Assembly (NCBI GenBank): GCA_021786265.1
Contig: JAJYNP010000103.1
Span: forward strand, 16,559 to 80,558
Direction: 5' to 3'
DNA length: 64,000 nt
Origin: Chloroflexota bacterium
Lineage (GTDB): Bacteria > Chloroflexota > Limnocylindria > Limnocylindrales > CSP1-4
Below, in pieces: positions 1 to 8,907 of this stretch (position 1 is the first letter of the stretch; each line of letters begins with the position of its first letter). Under the pieces are notes generated by a model that saw only the letters and a list, made by a program, of their open reading frames with translations, ran no database searches and was not told the origin of the DNA. The translations under genes and the position numbers were made by a program.

Positions 1-357
1 GCGTGCGAGCTGACGCGGCGCGACGATCTCGAAGCGGGCGCGGCCATCGATCCAGCGGACGAGGAGCTCGAGCGTCGGCCAGCCCGACGCCCAGGCCGAA
101 ACGCCCCGCCGCCCGCCGGGATGGAGGGCAGCCACGAGGCGTTGGGCCGCTGCCGGGTCACTGGCACTTGGCGGATCCAGGCGCAGCACCCAGCGCACCC
201 GCTCGCCCTCGGTCGCGCGGTCGTACGCGCGCTGGCGGAGGAGGCCGACGATGCGCGGCCCCATGACCCCTGTGACGCCAACCGTCAGGACGGCCACGCC
301 GAGCGGGATCGCGATCGCGAGGAGGGTCGTGAAGGGGGCCAGCATCTCGGTTGTCAT
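1..357 (-). CDS. Membrane-anchored protein, last gene of the Tad/T4SS operon (partial)
   Basis: The ATG at 357 overlaps the stop of the hydrolase gene upstream in an ATGA, and the frame stays open for 119 codons to the window edge, so only the N-terminus is visible. Residues 5-32 form one hydrophobic helix. The rest is a soluble, Arg-rich, mixed alpha/beta stretch ending in EIVAPRQLAR. Position after the VirB4-like and M23 genes would suit a VirD4/TraG-like coupling ATPase or a related secretion component, but the diagnostic P-loop would lie outside the window. The function is therefore inferred from context only. Confidence 0.6.
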   Translation of the reverse strand, partial: MTTEMLAPFTTLLAIAIPLGVAVLTVGVTGVMGPRIVGLLRQRAYDRATEGERVRWVLRLDPPSASDPAAAQRLVAALHPGGRRGVSAWASGWPTLELLVRWIDGRARFEIVAPRQLAR

Positions 358-1313
358 GGCCCACCTCCGCCGCCCCGCGGGAGCATAAGTAAGGGATCGA
401 CCAGCTGCCCCGAGATCAGGACCCCGAGGTGGAGGTGCGGCCCGGTCGTGTTGCCGGTCAGCCCGACTGCGCCGATCGGTTGGCCCGCGGTCACCGACTC
501 CCCGACGGCGACGAGCAGCTGCGACTGCAGATGGCCGTAGAGCGAGACGGTGTCGGCGCCGTGGTCGATCTCGACGACGACCGCGCCGCCCGGCTGGGTC
601 CCGGCGAAGATGACCTGCCCGGGGGCGATCGCCCGAACGGTCGTGCCGAGCGGTGCCGCGAGATCGACGCCGGCGTGGAAGTGCGGATAACAGACGCCCT
701 CGTAGCAGAGGGACGGCTCCAAGGTGAGCGACGTCGGCCCGAAGCCTTGGGTGAGCGTGGCGCCCTCGAGCGGCCACACGACGATGCCCGTGGCACCGTA
801 GCGTTGCGCCCAGGCGAGCACGAGCGGCGGATACCAGTTGACGTGATCGTAGAGGTAGAGGGCGTGCCACCAGTCGCCGGGCGCGCCGTCCGAGCGCAGG
901 AGCGCCGCGGCGGCCGGGATTGCGTTGGCCGGGTCGCAGATGTCTGGATGCGCGATGCCCGCGAGCGCTGCGGCATACACGAAGGTCGCGGGTTCGAACT
1001 GCATCGGCCCGCGGGCGCTGGCGGCGTTCGGGGCGCAGCCGCCAGCGTTGCGCCCGTGGTTGGTCTCGACCTCGCCGACCGCCGCCAGCACGGACCAGTC
1101 GAGCCCGAACCGCTCACCCGCGGCGCGGTACAGGGAGAGATACGCGGGCGGGATGTCGGCGACGGCAGTCGCGTCCGCCGCGGATGCGACCGATGGTCGG
1201 GCGATCGCCGCCCAGTTGCCGGCGAGGACGCCGATCGATCCGGCGAGGATGAGGAGACAGGCGAGAGGTACGAGGCAGCCGAGTGCGGCGCACCCGCACC
1301 CCGCCCGCCTCAC
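354..1313 (-). CDS. Bifunctional cell-wall hydrolase: lytic transglycosylase-like plus M23 peptidase
   Basis: The 319-residue protein has an N-terminal membrane anchor or signal (about residues 8-35). A goose-lysozyme/SLT-like domain follows at about 55-170, with candidate catalytic Glu81/Glu83 and a GPMQFEP motif near 102. A C-terminal LytM/M23 domain at 185-310 has zinc ligands in HFHAGVD (211-217) and PHLHLG (292-297). Proteins of this design open the peptidoglycan for a secretion channel or pilus, the VirB1-like role. It overlaps its upstream neighbour by an ATGA, so it is translationally coupled to the VirB4-like gene. The domain calls are strong; the role as wall remodeller of this machine is inferred from context. 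Confidence 0.9.
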   Translation of the reverse strand: MRRAGCGCAALGCLVPLACLLILAGSIGVLAGNWAAIARPSVASAADATAVADIPPAYLSLYRAAGERFGLDWSVLAAVGEVETNHGRNAGGCAPNAASARGPMQFEPATFVYAAALAGIAHPDICDPANAIPAAAALLRSDGAPGDWWHALYLYDHVNWYPPLVLAWAQRYGATGIVVWPLEGATLTQGFGPTSLTLEPSLCYEGVCYPHFHAGVDLAAPLGTTVRAIAPGQVIFAGTQPGGAVVVEIDHGADTVSLYGHLQSQLLVAVGESVTAGQPIGAVGLTGNTTGPHLHLGVLISGQLVDPLLMLPRGGGGGP

Positions 1314-3520
1314 GAGCTGTCGGGCGGTTCGTACTTCGTGTGGGATTGGGCGACGAGATCAGCCGGGCGCGACGTGAGCATGGCGTACTCACGCCGGGAC
1401 ACGACGGCCTCGAACGCCGTGTGGCTGCGCCCGACGAAAAGGAGGCCTTCACCCGGACGGGCATGGACGAGGGCCCGGCGTTCCGGGAGGGTGAGATCGA
1501 AGAAGCGCACCAGCGCGTCCGCTCCTTCGGGCGTCTGCCCCAGCAGCACCCGCAGGTCGCACTGCTTGACGATCGCCTCGCCGAACGGCGAACGGAGGAA
1601 CTCGACGATGTCCTGGGTGGCGAGCTGGAGCCCGGCGTGGTAGTGGCGGGCCGAGCGGGCGAGCTCCTCGATGAAGTCGGCGCCCGAGGCCTGGCGCATG
1701 ACCTTCCAGGCCTCGTCGACCACCACGAGCTTGGGCCCGAGATCGGCCCGCACGAGATCCCAGAGCACCGAGAGCGCCGCGAGCTGGGCGACGTCGCGGA
1801 CCTCGGGATCGCCGATCGCGGCGAGACCGACGACCAGAATCCGCTTGTCGGCGGGCAGGGGCTGCGACGCGGCGAACAAGCCGGCCAGTGAGCCCGTCGC
1901 CCAGCGCTCGAGGCGCCGCGCCAGGGGTCCGCCCTCGGGCTCGGCGGCCAGCCGCTCAACGACGTCGGCCAGGGTCGGCGGGTGGCGGCCATGCGTAGAC
2001 GGGTCAGGCGTGATGCCGGCCGCCGTGTAGGCGGCCCGCAGGGCTCGGTCGAGCGCCGGACGCTCGTCGCGCGACAGGCCGCCCGCCATGGCCGCGAGCA
2101 GTCGATCGAGCATCGTGAGCTTGGCCGCCAGGCTCCGCTCGGTCGTCGTCCCGACGAGCGCGAAGGGATTGAGGCCGTCCCCTGCGCCGAGCTCGAGGTA
2201 CGTGCCGCCGAGGGCGGCGGCGAGGCGGCGGTAGTCGCCGAGCGGATCGACCGCGAGGACCCGCACGCCGCGCAGGAAGCAGCGGTGCATCTCGGCGCCA
2301 CTGAACATCGTCTTGCCGGTGCCGGTTTGCCCCAGCACGATCGCGTTGTGCGACGCGTGGGCGAACCGATCGAGCACGATCGGCGCGCCGCTCGTCCGCG
2401 CCCGCCCGTACAGGTGTCCCGCGGGTTCGTACAGGTCGGACGCCACGTTGAGCAGGCTCGCCGCGAGCGAGCCTGAATCGAGGTTGCGCTCGGCGATCGG
2501 GCGCGGCGCCGGACCCGGCAGCGCCGCGGACCAGGCGTCGGCGATCCGGAACGTCGCGGTCTCGAGGTCGACGCCAAGACTGCGCGCCTCGAGACGCAGC
2601 GCCTCGGTCCGCTCGGCGAGCGTCGCCCGATCCGGCGCCTCGAGGAGGAGCACCGTGTCGACGAAGCTGATCCGCCCCGATCCCTCGTGCACGGCGCGGC
2701 GAGCATCGGTGGCGGTTGCGCCGAGGCGCTCGCGCTCGACGTCGGCGAGTTCGCCCCGTTCGGCCGCCAACCGCTCGGCCGCCCGGACCTGGCGCAGGCG
2801 CGTCGTGAGGAAGCCCATCGCCTCGGCCCGAGCGAGCGGTCGGACCCGCATCGCGACCGCGGCGATGCCGGGCACGACGAACAGTCCGCTGAGCCAGCCG
2901 GGCGCCACCTCAGCCTGCCAGCGCCGCGAGAGCGCGAGGGAACTCATGAGACCTTCGCCCTCGGCCGCGTGGATGCCGATGCGATGCGGGGTGCCGGCCC
3001 GGGCCACATCGCTCCAGAGTCCGGCGATCTCGTTTGGCGAGACTTCCCGGACCACAAGGCCGCGCTCCTCGGCCACCCGACCCACTGTCGCGATCAGCCG
3101 CCCGAGTTCGGGCCCGCTTGCCCCGTCGAGGAGGAGGTACGTCCGTCGCAACGGACGCGTCGCTGCCGCGCAGAGCTCCCGGTACAAGGCGGCGTAGGCG
3201 GAGAAACCGCTCGCCGCGCGCCGCCCGTCGAGGCGTTCCTCGAGGATCGAGAGATGCTCGTGGGGCGGACGATCGGCGGGTACCGAGAGGAGCAGGTACG
3301 GCCGCGCGATCGCGTCCTCGAAGGCGGCGAGGCCGTCGAGCGCGGCGTCGCGCTCGGCCTCGGCCATCAGTTCGAGGCTCAAGGGCGCGAGCTCGAACCC
3401 GCCGACGAGCCGGCCCTCGACGCGGAAGCCGTCGTCGTCGATTGCGGCGCGCGGCCACTCATCGATGCCTGGCGCGGCCGCCCTCGGGCGAGCTCGCACG
3501 TGGAGGCGGAGGCGGCTCAC
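1310..3520 (-). CDS. virB4: VirB4/TraC-family secretion ATPase
   Basis: The 736-residue ATPase has the layout of VirB4/TraC/TrbE proteins. The N-terminal domain (1-370) shows no clear motif. The HerA/FtsK-type motor domain has Walker A GQTGTGKT at about 397-404 and Walker B VVVDEAW at about 599-605, followed by an LATQD motif near 634. VirB4 ATPases sit at the cytoplasmic face of type IV secretion channels and drive pilus assembly and substrate transfer. Both ends overlap neighbours by ATGA. Finding it inside an operon that also encodes the TadA/CpaF ATPase means two different secretion motors are made together. Confidence 0.9.
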   Translation of the reverse strand: MSRLRLHVRARPRAAAPGIDEWPRAAIDDDGFRVEGRLVGGFELAPLSLELMAEAERDAALDGLAAFEDAIARPYLLLSVPADRPPHEHLSILEERLDGRRAASGFSAYAALYRELCAAATRPLRRTYLLLDGASGPELGRLIATVGRVAEERGLVVREVSPNEIAGLWSDVARAGTPHRIGIHAAEGEGLMSSLALSRRWQAEVAPGWLSGLFVVPGIAAVAMRVRPLARAEAMGFLTTRLRQVRAAERLAAERGELADVERERLGATATDARRAVHEGSGRISFVDTVLLLEAPDRATLAERTEALRLEARSLGVDLETATFRIADAWSAALPGPAPRPIAERNLDSGSLAASLLNVASDLYEPAGHLYGRARTSGAPIVLDRFAHASHNAIVLGQTGTGKTMFSGAEMHRCFLRGVRVLAVDPLGDYRRLAAALGGTYLELGAGDGLNPFALVGTTTERSLAAKLTMLDRLLAAMAGGLSRDERPALDRALRAAYTAAGITPDPSTHGRHPPTLADVVERLAAEPEGGPLARRLERWATGSLAGLFAASQPLPADKRILVVGLAAIGDPEVRDVAQLAALSVLWDLVRADLGPKLVVVDEAWKVMRQASGADFIEELARSARHYHAGLQLATQDIVEFLRSPFGEAIVKQCDLRVLLGQTPEGADALVRFFDLTLPERRALVHARPGEGLLFVGRSHTAFEAVVSRREYAMLTSRPADLVAQSHTKYEPPDSS

Positions 3521-4212
3521 GGCGCTCCCGGTGCGAGGGCGAGATAGAACGTCGAGTCGAGAGCAGCCGCGGCAAACGCCGGCACCTGCCCGGCCGGGAT
3601 CGCGACGACGACCGAGCCGAGCTTGGGCGGCACGAGCGGCGCGTTCGCGCCGCCGCTGCTGCCTGTACCCGAATCCGTGAGCGGCTGGCCATCGGCGGTC
3701 CGCAGGGCGAGCACGGTGATGCCCTCGCCCATGACCGCGGGCGTCGGCGCGCTTGCGGCTGGCCCGACGTCGGCCCCGGTCTTGAGGGCGTTCGGGACCG
3801 CGATGACCTCGACCTTGGCGCCAGGCGCGAGGGCTGCCCCGACCGCCTGGGCGGGATCGGCGAGCGGCAGCGCGAAGGCGACCATGCCGGCCGGCAGCGG
3901 CGCCCCGAAGCCGAACTCGAGCTGCCCCGGCGTGCGCTCGAGCACGCGCGGATCGACGTCCTCGCCGGCGAGGATCGGCACCGACGTGTATTGCCCGACC
4001 ACGTCGCCGACCGCGTGGGCGGCGTCCGCCGGGGCGTCGGCCGGGGCGACTCGGACCGTCTCCACCATGTCGGCCGTGATCTTGGTGAGCGGTGCGATGT
4101 CGGCCCTCGCCCGCACGATCTCGACGCCCGGCTGGCTGACGTAGAAGACGCCGGCCGTCGCGAGGCCCGCGACGAGGAAGATCACCGCATACGCCGTTCG
4201 GCGTCCGCGCAT
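3517..4212 (-). CDS. cpaB: CpaB/RcpC-like SAF-domain pilus assembly protein
   Basis: The protein has 231 residues. A single N-terminal membrane helix (about 6-25) is followed directly by an SAF/beta-clip domain (about 30-95) with the usual ITADMVETVRV and VGQYTSVPILAGEDV patterns. A second small beta-rich RcpC-like domain completes it. CpaB/RcpC proteins sit on the outer face of the inner membrane in Tad pilus systems. It overlaps the VirB4-like gene by ATGA and follows a short gap after the secreted-protein gene. The family assignment is good. Its exact place in a machine without a secretin gene nearby is unclear. Confidence 0.8.
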   Translation of the reverse strand: MRGRRTAYAVIFLVAGLATAGVFYVSQPGVEIVRARADIAPLTKITADMVETVRVAPADAPADAAHAVGDVVGQYTSVPILAGEDVDPRVLERTPGQLEFGFGAPLPAGMVAFALPLADPAQAVGAALAPGAKVEVIAVPNALKTGADVGPAASAPTPAVMGEGITVLALRTADGQPLTDSGTGSSGGANAPLVPPKLGSVVVAIPAGQVPAFAAAALDSTFYLALAPGAP

Positions 4213-4228
4213 CGCGCCCCTCCTTCGT

Positions 4229-5446
4229 TCATGGCCCGACGGCCGAGTAGATGACGGTCACCGCCGCCGCACCCGCGACCGTCTCGCTGCGTACCGTGCC
4301 GTCTGCGTACGTGGTTCGCAGGTCGAGGACGAGCTGGACCGGGTACGTGCCCTGCCCAGGCAGTGGCGTGTCCCACTGGATCGCGATCGGGTCGGCCGCC
4401 GGATACGTGCCCGAGGGGGTCGGCGCCGCGGCGTCGTTCGTCCCGGCCTCATACGTGAAGCCGGTGAGGACAGTCGTGGCGCCGCCGATCCGGACGCCGC
4501 CCGAGCGCATGAAGCCCTCGCGGACGACGATCGCCCGGGGGTAGAGCGCGCAGGGCAAACCTCTCGGCCACCAGAGCGCCGTGTGCCCGGTCGCGTCGGG
4601 GGCGACGACCGTCCCACTGGGCAGGGTTCCCGACGGGCTCGCGCCGACCGTGACGACCGGCGGGACGTAGTCGATCGCCAACGCGGCGATGCCTGTGGCG
4701 CGGTTGCTGATGTCGAGCGCGAACGGCACCAGGCGTTCGAGGGGCGTCCCGTCGGGCGCAAAGAACGCCGCGTAGGCGCTGCCGGTGACGTGGGCGGTCG
4801 CGACGACGTCGAACTGCCCCGGGCCATACCGATGGGTGGTCGAGAGCTCGTCGGGCAGCGTGGAGTTGGCCGGATAGCTCTGCGTCGTGCCGTCGCCGAA
4901 GTCGATCGTCCAGCGCGTCACGTGGACGGAGCTGGGCACGACGTACGCCTGGATCGCCCCCGACAGCGCGTCGAGCCAACCCGCCGTGAGCTGGGCGGTG
5001 ATCGTGCGGACCTGGTTGGCCGGAGCGGACTGCGGCTGCACGCTGACGGCCAGATATAGGCTCATATCGCCGGTCGCCGACGGCGCGAGACCGATCGGTC
5101 CCTCGCCCCCGCACGCCACGAGCGTCACCGGGTTTGCCGGGTTCATGACCATGCCGTCGCTCGTGCGCGTGACCGTGACCCACCAATCGTGGCAGTTGGG
5201 GCCGGGATTGCCCATGTTCTGCCAGGTCGACACAAACGCGGGCGGGGTGCCGCTTCCGGTGTTATTGGCCGGAGGTGCCCACTTCCCGGTGGCCTGGACG
5301 CCGACAAAGGCGTGACCGGTGTCCGACGTCCAGGTGGTGACCTTGACCTCGATTTGGTCGAACGCTCTCGCGTGTCCGGATACCACCAACGCGAGACCGA
5401 GGGCCAGCCCGGCGGAGGCGATAAGCCGTGCGGCCACGGCTCTCAC
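4229..5446 (-). CDS. Large exported protein of the pilus operon, family not recognised
   Basis: I place the start at GTG 5446, which overlaps the previous stop as GTGA and leaves a clean signal peptide (VRAVAARLIASAGLALGLA then VSGHARA). The ATG 30 bases further upstream would lie inside the previous gene. The mature part (about 375 residues) is beta-rich, with many Thr, Gly, Pro and Asp residues, a tryptophan-rich beginning and a PKD-like stretch FGDGTTQSYPANS in the middle. No catalytic motif is evident. A surface adhesin or pilus-associated protein is a reasonable guess from its position among Tad genes. It sits 17 bases before cpaB. Confidence 0.65.
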   Translation of the reverse strand: MRAVAARLIASAGLALGLALVVSGHARAFDQIEVKVTTWTSDTGHAFVGVQATGKWAPPANNTGSGTPPAFVSTWQNMGNPGPNCHDWWVTVTRTSDGMVMNPANPVTLVACGGEGPIGLAPSATGDMSLYLAVSVQPQSAPANQVRTITAQLTAGWLDALSGAIQAYVVPSSVHVTRWTIDFGDGTTQSYPANSTLPDELSTTHRYGPGQFDVVATAHVTGSAYAAFFAPDGTPLERLVPFALDISNRATGIAALAIDYVPPVVTVGASPSGTLPSGTVVAPDATGHTALWWPRGLPCALYPRAIVVREGFMRSGGVRIGGATTVLTGFTYEAGTNDAAAPTPSGTYPAADPIAIQWDTPLPGQGTYPVQLVLDLRTTYADGTVRSETVAGAAAVTVIYSAVGP

Positions 5447-5985
5447 TGGAGGGCCTCGAATGAGTCCACGAGCCACCGTCCCGAGACGGTCTTCAGGGAG
5501 AGCTGGAACTTCGTCGGCGGCAGGATCGTGGGGCTCTCACGCGGCTGGCCGGTCTTCACGTCGATGTCGTATCCGCCGACCAGCTGGGTGCAGGTGACGG
5601 TGGCGGCCTGGCCTTGCACGCTCACCGTGAAGTCGGACAGTTCGTTCTTGGTTTCGACCGACGCCTTGCCGACGGCCCTCTCGCCGTTGAGGAAGCCTTC
5701 GACCGTTAGGTATGCCGAGGACTGGTCTCCGGTGACGTAGGGCAGCACTGCGGTCGGATCGTCAGTCCGTCGACCCTGCGCGAGGGCCGCGAAGAACGCC
5801 CGCACGGCGCTCTCGGGAGTCGCACCCGGGTCGGTGGGACTCGCCGCCATTGAGGCGCTGGGGCTGCTCGACGGTGCCGGTCCACCGCCCCCGACGAGGA
5901 TGATCGCGCCGCCCGCGGCCACGACGAGGACGAGCGCGACGAGGGCGACGATCGGGACGCGGTAGCGCTCGGGAATGGACATCAT
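5443..5985 (-). CDS. Membrane-anchored protein with possible NTF2-like outer domain
   Basis: The 180-residue protein has one N-terminal helix (about 10-31), a Ser/Pro/Ala-rich linker (33-55) and a C-terminal domain beginning TPESAVRAFFAALAQGRR and ending KTVSGRWLVDSFEALQ. Those two ends are the usual signature of an NTF2-like fold in membrane-tethered secretion or conjugation accessory proteins (TcpC/VirB8-like topology). The start overlaps the TadG-like gene (ATGA) and the stop overlaps the next gene (GTGA). VirB8-like function is an inference from topology and neighbours, not from a sequence match. Confidence 0.65.
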   Translation of the reverse strand: MMSIPERYRVPIVALVALVLVVAAGGAIILVGGGGPAPSSSPSASMAASPTDPGATPESAVRAFFAALAQGRRTDDPTAVLPYVTGDQSSAYLTVEGFLNGERAVGKASVETKNELSDFTVSVQGQAATVTCTQLVGGYDIDVKTGQPRESPTILPPTKFQLSLKTVSGRWLVDSFEALQ

Positions 5986-6473
5986 GTCCGCGCCGCCGCG
6001 GATCCCGTGACCGTGAGCGTCACGACCGATCCGATGCCGGCCAACGAGAGGAGCGGCACCCGCGCCGGGACCTGGATCCGGATCGACACGGTCGGCGCGG
6101 TGACGGCGACGCCTGTGAGCGGGTCGACGCCGGGCACGTTCGTCACCACGACCTGCGCCGAGGCCGCGATCGCGGTCGGCGACTCGGCCACGAGATCGCT
6201 CGACGCTGCGAGATTGCGGGCGACATATTCGCGGGCGAGCGCGTCGGCCTGTTGCGCCACGAGTCGCGGTGGCTGCCCGGCCGCGAGCCCCTGCACGTCG
6301 AGCGCCTGGGTCGCCGTAAGCGCCGCTGTGTCGAGCTCGGCACCGATCCGGGTGCGCAGATCCTCGAGTGACCCGACCGCGAGCACGAGACTGAGCACGA
6401 GCATGAGGAGAGGGAAGAGCAGGACCGCGTAGACGGCGACCTGGCCGCGCTCACCAACCCGCGCGCCGCTCAA
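5982..6473 (-). CDS. tadG: TadG/TadE-like pseudopilin
   Basis: The 163-residue protein starts with a polar leader ending in ERGQVAVYAVLLFPLLMLVL, the Glu-plus-hydrophobic arrangement of TadE/TadG minor pilins at about residues 8-32. A periplasmic domain follows, rich in Ala, Val and Thr. Such proteins are thought to prime or stabilise the Flp pilus. It overlaps the TadE gene before it and the exported-protein gene after it by ATGA in each case, so the block is translated as a chain. Separating TadE from TadG by eye is uncertain, but the family is clear. Confidence 0.75.
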   Translation of the reverse strand: MSGARVGERGQVAVYAVLLFPLLMLVLSLVLAVGSLEDLRTRIGAELDTAALTATQALDVQGLAAGQPPRLVAQQADALAREYVARNLAASSDLVAESPTAIAASAQVVVTNVPGVDPLTGVAVTAPTVSIRIQVPARVPLLSLAGIGSVVTLTVTGSAAART

Positions 6474-6892
6474 TGGGTCACCTCGCTGCGGGTCACGAAC
6501 GTCGAGCTCATCGGGACTGACCAGATGCCCAGGAACGGGATCGAGGCCTGACCAGCGATCGCCACCCGGACGCTGATCGGCGCTCCCCAGGCGGCGACCG
6601 AGGGATCGACGGTCACCTGGACGCTCGTCGGATTGAGGCCGCCGCCCGTGAGCTCTGAGTCGATCCGGGCCCGGACCGCCGGCGAGTCGGCGCCTGCCAC
6701 CGCGGCCGCCCGGGCGCCGGCGGCTGCAGCCGCGTCGAGGACAAGGTGCGTGTGCTCGAGCGAGCCGAACACGACGACGCCCAGGAGCACCGGCACGAGG
6801 ACGAGCGGCACGACGAGCACCGCCTCGACCGTCGCGAGGCCGCGCTCGGACCGCCGCGGATCGTCGGGCGAGCCCGGCACGAACGAGCTCAT
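6470..6892 (-). CDS. tadE: TadE-like minor pilin
   Basis: The protein has 140 residues. I chose the ATG at 6892, which overlaps the flp stop (ATGA); longer upstream starts would run through flp. The N-terminus RRSERGLATVEAVLVVPLVL carries the TadE leader with a Glu five positions after Gly, followed by a long hydrophobic helix to about residue 45. The remaining 95 residues form a small extracytoplasmic domain. TadE is processed by the Tad prepilin peptidase and is needed for pilus assembly; no prepilin peptidase gene is visible in this window. It is coupled to tadG downstream. Confidence 0.8.
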   Translation of the reverse strand: MSSFVPGSPDDPRRSERGLATVEAVLVVPLVLVPVLLGVVVFGSLEHTHLVLDAAAAAGARAAAVAGADSPAVRARIDSELTGGGLNPTSVQVTVDPSVAAWGAPISVRVAIAGQASIPFLGIWSVPMSSTFVTRSEVTH

Positions 6893-7089
6893 CCGCCGCC
6901 CAGGAGCTGCTGAACGAGTTGGCCGATCTTCGTGGCGAGACCCTGGTTCCAGGCCATCACCGCAGCTGCCAGGACGACGAGGATGATTCCGGCGGCGATG
7001 ACGTACTCGAGGGTCGTGAGGCCTCGCTCGTCGGCATGGACGATCTCCCAGCCGCGTCGCAGGGCCCGGATGATGCGTCGAACGGTCAT
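6889..7089 (-). CDS. flp: Flp/Tad major pilin
   Basis: The 66-residue prepilin has the basic leader RRIIRALRRGWEIVHADERG, then the processing and helix motif TTLEYVIAAGIILVVLAAAV. The conserved Glu-Tyr pair after Gly is diagnostic of Flp pilins. The ATG at 7089 follows a purine-rich ribosome site (GAGAGGTGGTGGGAC). It lies between tadC and tadE, 20 bases after the tadC stop. This is the structural subunit expected to be polymerised by the CpaF and TadB/TadC proteins encoded just upstream. The tail after the helix is very short (KIGQLVQQLLGGG). Confidence 0.9.
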   Translation of the reverse strand: MTVRRIIRALRRGWEIVHADERGLTTLEYVIAAGIILVVLAAAVMAWNQGLATKIGQLVQQLLGGG

Positions 7090-7109
7090 GTCCCACCACC
7101 TCTCTCCGT

Positions 7110-8021
7110 TCACAGCCGCCCCAGCGTCGAGATGAAGAGGGGCAGGACGACGAGGACGATGAACTCGGGCAGATAGACCGCCGCGAGGATCCCGGCGAGC
7201 TTCGGCTGGACGGTCGAGGCGGCGCCGAGGAGGCGATTCCGCTCTGCCTCCCGGAGTGAGCGCTCGTGCTCGGCGAGGACGTCGCTGATCCCCTTGCCGA
7301 CGCGCCGCGCCTGGCCCAGGGAGCTCGCCAGCTCGTCGAGCTCTTCGAGATCGGCTGCCGCCGCGACGTCGCGCAGGGCGGCATAGAGATCGGTGCCGAC
7401 GCCATATGCGGCGACTGCCGAACGGACCTGGGCCGCGAGGAGGTTCGTACCCTCCGAGGAGGCGTGCAGGGCGTCGGCGACGTTGGCGACCGCCCGCTCC
7501 AAGCCATCGAGCGGGGCCAATGGCCGGACGAGGGCGAGGAAGTCGGGCAGCTCGCGGCGGAGCTGCGCCTGTCGCCGCCGGCCGCGGGCCGCGAGGTACT
7601 CGGTCGGGAAGACGTACCCGACGAAGGCGACCGGCAGGGCCAGGAGGAGGGCAATTGGCAGCAGGGGCGTAAGTGCGAGCCCAGCCACGAGCACGAGGGC
7701 CGCGAGGGCGAGCTTGGCGGCGTAGATCTCGGCCGGCGAGATCACCTGTGGATCGAGGCCCGCGCGCACGATGTCGCGCTCGCTCACCTGGGTCGCGATC
7801 GCCGGGGCGACGCGCGCAAGTCGCGTCGCCAGCGGCGCGACGAGGCGCTCCCACCACGGCCGCTCCGCCGACACGAGCCGCGCGTACCGATGGCGAGGCA
7901 GGCCGGCCGCGCGGGCGGCATCAAGGCGCGCCGGCACCTCGAACCAGGGCGCGAAGATCGCCATGAGCAGACTCACGACCGCGATCCCGCTCGTTGCTGC
8001 ACCGAGAAGCCGCAGGTCCAT
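7110..8021 (-). CDS. tadC: TadC inner-membrane platform protein
   Basis: I place the start at ATG 8021, giving MDLRLLGA. It lies four bases after the tadB stop and mirrors the tadB N-terminus MDLRLIGA, which supports it over an upstream ATG at 8078 inside tadB. The 303-residue protein has N-terminal helices, a T2SSF/GspF-like cytoplasmic domain (about 155-260, with DFLALVRPLAPLDGLERAV) and a C-terminal helix. TadC and TadB together form the platform coupling CpaF to pilus extension. Confidence 0.85.
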   Translation of the reverse strand: MDLRLLGAATSGIAVVSLLMAIFAPWFEVPARLDAARAAGLPRHRYARLVSAERPWWERLVAPLATRLARVAPAIATQVSERDIVRAGLDPQVISPAEIYAAKLALAALVLVAGLALTPLLPIALLLALPVAFVGYVFPTEYLAARGRRRQAQLRRELPDFLALVRPLAPLDGLERAVANVADALHASSEGTNLLAAQVRSAVAAYGVGTDLYAALRDVAAAADLEELDELASSLGQARRVGKGISDVLAEHERSLREAERNRLLGAASTVQPKLAGILAAVYLPEFIVLVVLPLFISTLGRL

Positions 8022-8025
8022 CCGG

Positions 8026-8907
8026 TTACGCCTCCAACCGGGTGACGCGCAGCGACGCCACGATCCCCGTGAGCTCAAGGAGCGCCGCCGCCGGCAGCAG
8101 GACGAGCCGTCCGAGGTCGGTGTCCGTGACCGGCGCCACGAGCTCGTGGTTGACCGCGACGAGGTAGAGGAACAGCGCCGGGATGACGATCGCGAGGATC
8201 GCCGCCTGCAGGCGCAGGCCCTTGCTCTCCGCGGCCGCCTGACGGGAGATCGACTGGTTGCTCCGGGCCGCCTCGCCGAGCGAGCCCAATACGTCGACCG
8301 CCGCCGACGCGGGCTGGTGGGTGGTCATGAGCACGACCAGCGCGTCGTACAGGAGCGCGAGGTTCCGGCCTGCCTGGCGACGGCGGACGTCGGCCAGCGC
8401 GTCAGCCGCCGGCTCGCCCGCATAGAAGCGCCCGCGGATCTCCTCGAAGTCCGCCCGCACCCAACGGTGGCGGGCGGCCTCGGCCGCCGCGGCGAAGAGG
8501 TCGGGATACGTGCCGCCCGCCTGGGCCCGGTTGACGATCGCCCGCAGCACCCGAGGCACCTCGTCGTCGGCCGTTCGCGCCTCCGACGCGGTCAGCGCGC
8601 GCACGTACAGGCGCGGGGCGAGGGCGCCGACCAAGAGGCCGATCGCGGCCATCGGTGGCGAGAGGAGCCACCCGATGAGCGCGAGGACGAGCGGCGCTCC
8701 GATCGACAGGCCGAGGTACGTCCGTGGCGAGAGGTCGAGGCGCGCGCGGGCGAGGATCGCGCGGCCCTCGGCGAGCCGCCCGCGATACCAGCCCCGGACA
8801 GCCTCGGCCGCTGCCGGCTCGGGCGCCACGCTCGCCGGTGCGAGCGCCATCCCGAACGCGAACACCGCTACGCCGGCGCAGAGCGCGCCGATGAGCCTCA
8901 GGTCCAT
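8026..8907 (-). CDS. tadB: TadB inner-membrane platform protein
   Basis: The 293-residue protein has N-terminal helices at about 5-25 and 70-115, a T2SSF domain (about 125-240) and two C-terminal helices ending near the C-terminus. Motifs DEVPRVLRAIVNRAQAGGTY and SRQAAAESKGLRLQAAILAI fit TadB. The start overlaps the cpaF 3' end by ten bases and the stop is four bases from tadC. The similar N-termini of this protein and the next suggest that tadB and tadC arose by duplication. Confidence 0.85.
   Translation of the reverse strand: MDLRLIGALCAGVAVFAFGMALAPASVAPEPAAAEAVRGWYRGRLAEGRAILARARLDLSPRTYLGLSIGAPLVLALIGWLLSPPMAAIGLLVGALAPRLYVRALTASEARTADDEVPRVLRAIVNRAQAGGTYPDLFAAAAEAARHRWVRADFEEIRGRFYAGEPAADALADVRRRQAGRNLALLYDALVVLMTTHQPASAAVDVLGSLGEAARSNQSISRQAAAESKGLRLQAAILAIVIPALFLYLVAVNHELVAPVTDTDLGRLVLLPAAALLELTGIVASLRVTRLEA

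Noticed and set aside
5446..5476. ATG at 5476 as start of the exported pilus-operon protein
   Set aside because: It lies 30 bases inside the previous gene; the GTG at 5446 gives a GTGA coupling and a cleaner signal peptide.
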